Part shown: in pieces, positions 46,467 to 53,238 of the stretch | Layout: each line of letters starts with the position of its first letter | How positions within the stretch are numbered: position 1 is the stretch's first letter | Origin: Mycogone perniciosa | Lineage: Eukaryota > Ascomycota > Sordariomycetes > Hypocreales > Hypocreaceae | DNA length: 53,238 nt | NCBI GenBank assembly: GCA_025331125.1 | Contig: JAOALB010000048.1 | Location: 1 to 53,238, forward strand | Direction: 5' to 3' | Notes under the pieces: generated by a model | Database searches by the model: none | Seen by the model: the letters and a program-made list of their open reading frames with translations, nothing else | Told to the model about the DNA's origin: nothing | Made by a program: the position numbers and the translations under genes

Positions 46467-47079
46467 GGTGTGCTGATCGTCAGTGTAAGGTGCGCCGGAT
46501 GAGGTTTCTTGTGTAAAAGGTCAGCCCCCCCGGCAAGAAATAAATAAATCCGGCGAGTAGCAGGCTCGAGCCATGCAGGGTCCTTTTTATAATGTGGCGT
46601 ATTAGCTTACCTCAAACGTTAACTCTGGCAGAGAAAATAAATCCGGTGCGACGACTTTGGGCGTTCGGATGGATCTAAGAAAGAGTTTCGCAGGATCCGC
46701 CGCTCGGGCTCACATCATCATCGCAAATATTGCACCGAAAAAGATGCCCTTGACAGCAACAAGGTACGAGTTTCGAAACGGGCCGTCGTGCAAGAGGCTC
46801 ACAAGGCGGGAAGTCGGCGGTTTGGTAACAGGGTTTGTTTTTTTTCACACCACAGGCGAACAGGATTTATTATCATCGAGTGCAAGTGACTGGACCCTCA
46901 GGAACGGGCTTTGGTGGGACAAATTGCGCCCACGTGATAAGGTGGCAGCTAATCGATAGCGCGAAAAGGTCGGCAAAATTGATAACTTGACTTTTTTCCT
47001 GTCTACTCCCGCGAGGCACTCTTAAATTTCTTGGGGCTGTATCTGTATCTCCATTTGAACTAGAGAGCGGACATTCAAA
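46467..47079. promoter_or_regulatory. Bidirectional upf1/imp4 promoter
   Basis: A 613-bp gap between divergent start codons. It holds a CACGTG E-box at 46931-46936, about 145 bp before the imp4 start, and a T-run near 46840-46850. Open frames here are short and unsupported. The ABC1-like divergent promoter also has a CACGTG. Confidence 0.5.
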
Positions 47080-48030
47080 ATGATTGTAGGTTATGTCCAT
47101 TCACTTTGCACCCGGTCCAATGTTCTGACTCATTTTTTGCAGCGCAAACAAGCACGCCAACGGCGTGACTACCTCTATCGACGCGCGCTCCTGTTGCGAG
47201 ATGCCGAGATCAGCGAAAAACGAGCCAAGCTGAGAGCTTCTCTCGCATCGGGAAAGCCATTGGATCCATCAATCGCCGATGATAAGGCTTTGAGAAAGGA
47301 TTACCAATACGATGAATCCAAAGATCTTACTACAAATGAGCAGTTGGACTTGGACGACGAATATGCGCAACTGTCTGGAATTGTCGATCCACGGGTCGTT
47401 GTAACGACTTCGCGAGATCCATCTGCCAGACTGTCAGCGTTTGCGAAGGAAATTAGGCTGCTACTACCGACGTCGATTCGGATGAATCGTGGAAATATCA
47501 TCCTGCCCGATCTAGTTAAGTCTGCCCAGTCAGCTGGTCTATCAGACATGGTTCTCCTCCACGAGCATCGTGGAACTCCCACAGCTTTGACGATCACCCA
47601 CTTCCCCCACGGACCAACGGTATCGTTTTCTCTCCACAATGTGGTGCTGCGCCATGATATTCCTGGTAGCGTCCGAGGAACCGTGAGCGAGTCATATCCT
47701 CATCTCATCTTTGATGGATTTACCACCCGCCTTGGAGAACGAGTTGCAAAGGTACTGAAGCATCTATTTCCACCAAGAGAGCCGATCACAAGCAAGACCA
47801 AAATCGGCAACCGGGTGGTGACATTCAAGAACATCGACGACAGTATTGAAGTTAGACATCACGTCTTTGTGCGAACGGGCTATGATAGTGTTGAGTTGGC
47901 TGAGGTTGGGCCACGCATGACTATGAGGGTGTTTGAGATTCGCGGCGGCACACTGGAAAACAAGGATGGAGATGTCGAGTGGCACTTGTCACAGTACACA
48001 CGGACTGCCAGGAAGAAGAACTACCTCTGA
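47080..48030 (+). CDS. imp4: U3 snoRNP protein Imp4 (Brix domain)
   Basis: Nucleolar component of the small-subunit processome needed for 18S rRNA maturation. The first exon is only six nucleotides (47080-47085, Met-Ile). It is joined over a 57-nt intron (47086-47142, GTAGGT...TTTTTTGCAG) to 47143-48030, giving 297 residues with the conserved start MIRKQARQRRDYLYRRALLL. The Brix domain covers most of the rest, with LLLPTSIRMNRG, DLVKSAQSAGLSDMVLLHEHRGTPTALT split over two segments, GPTVSFSL and SYPHLIFDGF. The end EWHLSQYTRTARKKNYL is typical of Imp4. The tiny first exon is needed to recover the true N-terminus. Confidence 0.96.
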   Translation: MIVGYVHSLCTRSNVLTHFLQRKQARQRRDYLYRRALLLRDAEISEKRAKLRASLASGKPLDPSIADDKALRKDYQYDESKDLTTNEQLDLDDEYAQLSGIVDPRVVVTTSRDPSARLSAFAKEIRLLLPTSIRMNRGNIILPDLVKSAQSAGLSDMVLLHEHRGTPTALTITHFPHGPTVSFSLHNVVLRHDIPGSVRGTVSESYPHLIFDGFTTRLGERVAKVLKHLFPPREPITSKTKIGNRVVTFKNIDDSIEVRHHVFVRTGYDSVELAEVGPRMTMRVFEIRGGTLENKDGDVEWHLSQYTRTARKKNYL

Positions 48031-49409
48031 TTCGAGAGCACATCTACCTATTTTATTGGCAATGACGTCAGGGAAGCTCGAGACCAGAGAAGAGTTAGTT
48101 CTGCTTCCGAGTCGAGTTCTCAGGCTGCTTCTAGAATGCGCACAGAAAGCTAGGGACCGTGGCTGGACTGGCAAGCTCCTTGGCACGCATCACAATGGCA
48201 TGCTGTGGCTTCCTCATTGGAGAAGCTCGGGTAGGGCTGATCCAGCACCCTTTCACCATATCAGCGACTTTCTTGATAACCACTTCGATTTCCAACATGG
48301 CCACCTCGGAAGGTCGTCACTTCATCTCGGTAACGAAGCAGTTCAGGAAGGTTTGGGAGCAACACTTGTGAGAAATGCATCTTCAGCGTCGCAGTCATAC
48401 GATGGAGGTGGAAATGATGAGATGGACATGTCGACACTTTGTGATTGGCTCATGATGGCCAATGTCGACGAGATGGCGGATCAGGCAGACTTGATGTGCC
48501 ATGTATCAATGACCTCGGACAGTCGAGGAGTCCGCACATATCTATATGAATAATATCTCTTGTATACATACGAAGTACTTCGTACATTAGCCACATTGAA
48601 TCAGGAATGAAATGTATTGGCCGCTAGCTTAGCCCAGAGCCATCGAGACGTGTGTGTATGGTTTCATGGAGACCACAGCCCCAAAGGTGACGAATTCGAG
48701 TACTACCGACTAGCCTCGATCACTGAAGAATGGTTTCTGAGGCGCAACTATTTTTGGCGGGTTGCGCCACTGGAAGCCAACGCCAATGGCCCCATGTATC
48801 CCTGCAAGAATCTGCATGAGCAACGCAACGGGAATGATGACCCGTTTGGGTGGATCATGGATACAGGGCCTAGGTGAGGTGATGGCGACGACAATCGATC
48901 CGCAGCAGATGGCCGAGTCTGTCAGTCGCACAAGTACAAAACTCCGACTTATCCTCGGGTCGCCGGGAAAAGAGACGGTCGTTCGGTTCGGAATTTATAA
49001 CGAGTCTCTCTATGTTCTCTCTCTTTTATTACTTATATTACTACTACTAACATCCTTTGCCGCGTTCATCTTCCGAATCTTGCTCCGACCAGCCGGAAAT
49101 ACTACTACCTCTGAATAGGCAGTATTGTTATTACTACTATATTACGGAGTAGTACTTGATTACCCTTCCTTTGTCTACCAGTAGCACAGGTACTTTGTAC
49201 ACCCCACCATTATTTCTTGCGCCCTGCTTATAGCCAAGCTTCTGCGCAACGAGCTTCTCGAACTCGCAAGCCATTCCGCTGGCGCCGTTGCATTGACTCG
49301 TCCTCTACGTAATCGCATAACCGCACCTTTCCCTGATCACCACCAAATCCTCCTACCCTCATTCCTACACATACGGGAGAAGGAAGAAGCAGAAGAAGCT
49401 GTCGCAGTC
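48031..49409. other. Intergenic region with unresolved small open frames
   Basis: Three small frames could be genes but none is recognisable. A plus-strand frame with an ATG at 48063 runs to 48553, directly behind imp4. A plus-strand frame to 49118 (ATG at 48762, or 48881) ends in a good transmembrane-like segment (LYVLSLLLLILLLL) and a Thr/Ser tail. A minus-strand frame at 48931-48710 has a hydrophobic stretch (VIIPVALLMQILAGI) but no ATG. The two frames over 48710-48931 are antisense to each other, so at most one is coding. The region also has the perfect palindrome at 48571-48586 and TACGGAGTA at 49143-49151. Confidence 0.4.
48571..48586. repeat. Perfect 16-bp palindrome TACGAAGTACTTCGTA
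   Basis: The sequence equals its own reverse complement. It is a relative of the near-palindrome at 7595-7610 and of the TACGGAGTA motif (GG replaced by AA). It lies about 540 bp downstream of the imp4 stop codon. Confidence 0.75.
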
Positions 49410-50527
49410 ATGTCATACGGGCAACAAAATCCATATGCCCAGGGTCCGGCCCAGGAATCTGGATATACCGCCGCCGGCTATGGTCAGGTAAGACAAACAA
49501 TGAATGAATGAATATTTCTTTGTTCAGCGCAATGCGACCCCATCGTGAGCATGCGATCGATGTTGACGAACCTGGTTCACAGCCTAATCCCTACGCTTCC
49601 AACGTCAACAACCCCTATGAGAACAATTATGAGTTGCAGGATTACAACACCAATGGGCACGAGCTACTCCCAGAGCAGGCCTCAAGCCTGACGCAGCAAG
49701 AGTTCCTCAACCGCGTGCAGAACCTGCGCAATGAGATTAAGAGTCTCACCACCGACATCGACTACATCGGCCAGCTGCACCAGCGCACCCTGAGCACCAC
49801 CGACCCAGATGCGAACCAGCAGCTCGAGCACTACGTCGCGCAGACGCAGGTCCGCAACACGGCGATCAAGGATGGCATCAAGGGCCTGGAGCGCGACCTG
49901 GCCAAGACCACGGACAACTCGCGCAACACCAAGAACACCCAGCTGCAGTCCCTGAAGACCTTCTTTAAGTCCGAGCTGGACAAGTACCAGAGCATCGAGC
50001 GCGATTACCAGCATCGCTATCGTGAGCAGATCGCGCGCCAGTATCGCATTGTGAATCCGGATGCGACGGATGAGGAGGTCCAGCAAGCGACTGAGGCGGA
50101 TTGGAGCAACGAGGGCGTCTTCCAGACAGCGGTACGTTGAATTCTTCGTTCGGCTGTAGAAAATGCTAATGAATTGCAGCTGCGCACAAACCGAACTGGC
50201 CACGCTGCCTCTCTCCTCGGCAACGTGCGCGCCCGCCACAACGAGCTCCAGCGCATCGAACAGACCCTCGTCGAGCTCGCCATCCTCTACCAGGAACTCG
50301 CCGCCATGGTGGAGCAGCAAGAGAGCGTCGTCGTCGCCGCCGAGGTCAACGCCGAAAGCACTGTTCAAAACATTGAAAAGGGCAATGAGCAAGTCACCCA
50401 GGGCATCGGGCACGCCCGCCGCGCCCGCAGGCTCAAGTGGTGGTGCCTCCTGATCTGCGTCATCATCATCATTGCGATTGCCCTGGGCGTTGGTTTGGGT
50501 GTTTACTTTGCCAACAGGAACAAGTAA
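49410..50527 (+). CDS. sso1: Plasma-membrane syntaxin (Sso1/Sso2-like t-SNARE)
   Basis: Qa-SNARE that drives fusion of secretory vesicles with the plasma membrane, at hyphal tips in moulds. Exons 49410-49487, 49550-50131 and 50180-50527 encode 335 residues; all junctions are phase 0. For the first intron I chose the acceptor at 49549 because the nearer TTGTTCAG acceptor (49536) would put a stop in frame. The protein begins with a Tyr/Gln/Gly-rich tail, then the three-helix Habc region (LTQQEFLNRVQNLRNEIKSL onward). The SNARE motif is at about 245-310, with the zero-layer Gln in the AAMVEQQE region and the VEQQESVVVAAEVNAE segment. A basic RRARRLKWW anchor edge and a C-terminal transmembrane helix (ICVIIIIAIALGVGLGVYF) follow. 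The family is certain; the first splice acceptor less so. Confidence 0.92.
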
Positions 50528-51336
50528 ATAAATCCAAAAAAGCATCAGATTTACGCGGCATGTTTTTTTTCTTTCTTTCACTCGCACGTTTGTTTGCACT
50601 TACCATTGGAACCTTCGAGGCATTACTTGGGAGATTGAAGGGGAGGGAGCATAATTCTTAGACCTTGAAACCATTTTCGTCTGGCTTGTTTCTATCGATC
50701 ACTATTGTATACTCTTAATCGTTACTTTCGAGACGCTGGAGGCGAAAACAGCGTTTGATTGGGGAACTTTGGGCCGGAGGGAAGAATGACGAGGGGGGCC
50801 CGGCATTTTGAGCATCATGACGGTAATGACGGCTGTCAAACATGAGCAGGATGAAACGGATTCATATGACTATGTGAATATAGGATATGTCATGTTCATG
50901 AGGCAAAGGAAGAAAACCAAAGTGTGACGCAAGAACAATTCCCTTAGATTCTCTCAAGCCGTATTCTGTGACACCGATAGAATTGAGGGAAGCGCAAGAT
51001 GCCATTATCGTATAAATATACAGAGAGGATTCATTTTTTGTTCGCATTACAAGCCCTCCCCCCCCCCCGGACACCAAATCATGAGCCTCATCATACCCAT
51101 ATGTCGTCGCCGTAAGAGACAGGAGTCGCCCAAAGGGGTAGGACAGACAAATGGACTTTAAAAATCGCCGCAACGTCCCAACTCCGGATCGTCCGGGCGC
51201 ATAAAACGTTTTCCCCCCGCGACTTATACACTTGTTACACGCGCGTGTTCACCGAGTTCATCTGTCTCTCGCGCCAAAAGAGATTGTGTGTAGACATGAA
51301 ACATTTTTCTTTGTTTTGCATAAAAAAAAGAACTTC
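50528..51336. other. Convergent 3' region between syntaxin and Tom70 genes
   Basis: No gene is seen. A short C-run lies at about 51059-51067. The minus-strand open frame at 50862-51173 has no recognisable features. Presumably both 3' untranslated regions. Confidence 0.5.
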
Positions 51337-53062
51337 TTATGGCATACGCAAACCAGGGGGACCGCCCGCGCCACCGGCCAGTTTGGCTGCCAACTTGGGA
51401 TACTTCTCTGTCACCTTCACCTGTGTTCGCGTGGCCTCGGCGTATGACAAGGCATTGACGATCTCGCCCTCGGTTCGGGCGAGTTCTGCGGCGCGCTCGA
51501 AGTACTTGAGGGCCTCGGTCACGTTGTTCTGCTGCAGGAGGAGCTGGGCCATGGTGGCCACAGCAATGTCACACTCTGGATCAACTGTGGCATTGTTAGC
51601 AATCGGTGTATAATATCAAGTCAATGGATGGGGTGGGCTCACTAATCAGAGCCTTCTGGCAGAGCTTCTCTGCCTCCTTGAAGTCGGCCTTCCACTGGAA
51701 GAGCGCCAGCGCCTTGTTAATCAGAGGCAGGACGTTCATGGACATGGGTTTAGACTGCTTCTCCATCTCCATAGCAGTATCAAACTTCTCAATGGCCTCG
51801 GAGAAGTTGCCCTGGTCGAGTAGCAGCTCGCCATAGTAGTTGTACACATCAGGGACCTTGGGGAAGTTCTTGATGCATCGTCGGAAGGTCGCCATGGATG
51901 ATGCGATAGAGCCCATCTTGTATTGTGTGACACCTAGTTGAATGTGAGAGAAGATAAAGTCCTTATCCAGGTCAATGGACTTCTGGTAGTCCTTTTGGGC
52001 ATTTGCTAAGTCGCCCTTGATGAAGTGGGCCTGGGCACGGTGGTAGTAGACATCGGGGTCCTCGCTGTCTTCCTCGAGAGCCTTATCAAATTCAGTGTCG
52101 GCCTTGTCGGGATCACCAAGTTCAAGGCTAATGCTAGCGCGCTTGATATAGCTCTGGGTCATGCTGGGGTCGAGCTCGATGCTCTTGTCAAAGTCCTCAG
52201 TCGCCTGAGCGTGGTTTCCGAGGAGAGTTCGCATAGTGCCCCGCATGTTGTAAGCGAGGGCCTCATTATCGCCGAGGTCTCCCAGGTCCAGCGCCTTCTC
52301 AAATGCTTGCCTGGCCTCCTCATAGCCCTCAGCTGTCTTCTTCTCCAGGCCCTGGAAACCGAGCTGCAGCTGCCCCAGACCGGAGTCCAAGGACAACTCC
52401 ACCGAGTCGTCCAATGCGGCGGGACGGGGCTTCTGCCGGAAGCTCTGAAGATAGTTGCCGACAAAAATTGGGCTGGGGAGCTTGGCGGGCCTGGATGCCA
52501 TCACCTCCTTGGCCTTGTGCTCTGCAAAGACCTTCAGCAACCTCTCGACTGACTGGGCGGTGGATTCGCTCTTGAAGTTGTCGATGATGCACGACGCAGT
52601 GAAATCGAGCAGAGCCTCAGAGTACATCTTCAGATGCTCGTAGGCGGTCGCTCGGCGGTTGATGGCTTTGATATACTCAGGATCCATGCTGATGGCGGCC
52701 GTTGTGTCCTCAACTACCTTTTCCCATTCGCTCATGGCGCTGTGGCATGCTGCTCGGTTGGAGAAGAAGACGGGATCTGGCTTGCAGAGAATGGCCTTGG
52801 AGTACAGGTCGATGGCCTTGTTGTATGCCTTGTCGCCGTAGGCCTTGTTGCCGGCTTGCTTGAGTCTGGCGGCAAACTGCTCTCGCTGGTCCTGGGTCAG
52901 GAGCAAGACGGACGAATCGTCAACCTCTGGCAGTTCGACTTCGGTCTCAACTGTGGCGACTCGGGGTTGCGCTGCAGTGGGGGCGTCGGCGGCATTGCGC
53001 TCTGCCTCTTTTCGCTTCCTCCTCTCCTTCTTGCTGAGCTTGGGAGATGCATCCTTGGATTT
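51337..53062 (-). CDS. tom70: Mitochondrial import receptor Tom70, 5' part missing
   Basis: Outer-membrane receptor that accepts carrier preproteins from Hsp70/Hsp90. Exons 53062-51643 and 51584-51337 (58-nt intron) give 555 residues plus stop, in frame from phase 0. A Lys-rich linker (KLSKKERRKRKEAERN) is followed by tetratricopeptide repeats, beginning with the clamp repeat FAARLKQAGNKAYGDKAYNKAIDLYSKAI and continuing through NMRGTMRTLLGNHAQATEDFDKSIELDP and several more; the end is AAKLAGGAGGPPGLRMP. The 53062 boundary is a splice acceptor (ACCCGCAG). The exon with the start codon and N-terminal membrane anchor is not identifiable in the remaining 100 bp and is probably cut off by the poly-G end. 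The gene is therefore partial for assembly reasons, not biological ones. Confidence 0.95.
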
Positions 53063-53164
53063 CTGCGGGTCGAGTCAGGTTAGAGACGAGATTCTCGTTT
53101 TTTTTTACGTGGCGACTCGGCTCGGACATCTGCATATGCCAGCCATCGTGCCCAATCCAAAAAG

Positions 53165-53165
<1 letters not shown>
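53063..53165 (-). other. Tom70 intron or upstream sequence, unresolved
   Basis: Sequence just 5' of the Tom70 acceptor. A possible donor CAC|GTAAAAA lies 45 nt away, but the codons upstream of it in any frame do not resemble the Tom70 anchor. This is either a longer intron or the last genuine bases of the contig. Confidence 0.4.

Positions 53166-53238
<73 letters not shown>
53166..53238. repeat. Poly-G run at right contig end
   Basis: A 73-base uninterrupted G homopolymer to the end of the window. With the poly-C at 1-52 it means both ends read outward as poly-G. Probably artefact; see findings. Confidence 0.85.

Noticed and set aside
49682..50599. 305-residue minus-strand open frame opposite the syntaxin
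   Set aside because: Leu/Val/Asp-rich shadow of a real, conserved gene with three exons on the plus strand.
52025..52552. Plus-strand open frame opposite Tom70
   Set aside because: Antisense to tetratricopeptide repeats; Leu/Val-rich composition follows from the repeats.
53..53163. CRISPR array, rRNA gene, complete transposon or biosynthetic cluster
   Set aside because: I looked for regular spaced repeats, rRNA cores, transposase or reverse-transcriptase motifs and long terminal repeats, and found none.

Overview
The window is nuclear DNA from a filamentous ascomycete. The genes have short introns (about 45-75 nt) with GTATGT/GTAAGT donors and CTAAC-like branch sites, and the gene set is that of a mould: a 157-residue Ubc9, a Pex19 with a CaaX end, a 283-residue porin, class I mannosidase, Upf1, Imp4, an Sso-type syntaxin and Tom70. 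Gene style and a dispersed TACGGAGTA motif suggest Eurotiomycetes (an Aspergillus- or Penicillium-like fungus). That placement is inference. Splice models were built by eye; each model offered as an intact gene keeps its reading frame and gives a length expected of its family.

Layout. 1-52 is a poly-C run and 53166-53238 a poly-G run, probably contig-end artefacts. 1.9-14.7 kb: LIM-domain protein (-), a 3.8-kb gene-poor stretch, myo-inositol-1-phosphate synthase (+) and the replication-checkpoint mediator Mrc1 (+). 15.3-26.7 kb is an accessory island: a decayed NACHT-type NLR (-), head to head with an intact 12-exon SNF2/RING ATPase (+), then an intronless F-box/ankyrin gene (+), ending near an intron-containing tRNA-Val(AAC). 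27-53 kb is dense housekeeping: a mitochondrial ABC1/UbiB-like protein, a small acidic protein of unknown function, Pex19, Ubc9, asparagine synthetase, porin (VDAC), a mitochondrial J-protein, a GH47 mannosidase, Upf1, Imp4, syntaxin, and Tom70 cut off by the contig end.

How the genes relate. There are no operons. Several pairs are divergent and share 0.4-0.8 kb of promoter DNA (NLR/SNF2, ABC1/unknown, Pex19/Ubc9, Upf1/Imp4). Mitochondrial functions recur in the right half (ABC1 kinase, porin, J-protein, Tom70).

Most interesting: (1) at least 15 exact copies of the 9-mer TACGGAGTA, all outside coding exons, far above chance; (2) the NLR, with three frameshifts and a doubtful splice donor beside an intact SNF2 partner; (3) three GC-AG introns, all inside the island; (4) homopolymer contig ends that read outward as poly-G on both sides. 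I did not find a CRISPR array, a complete transposon or a secondary-metabolite cluster.
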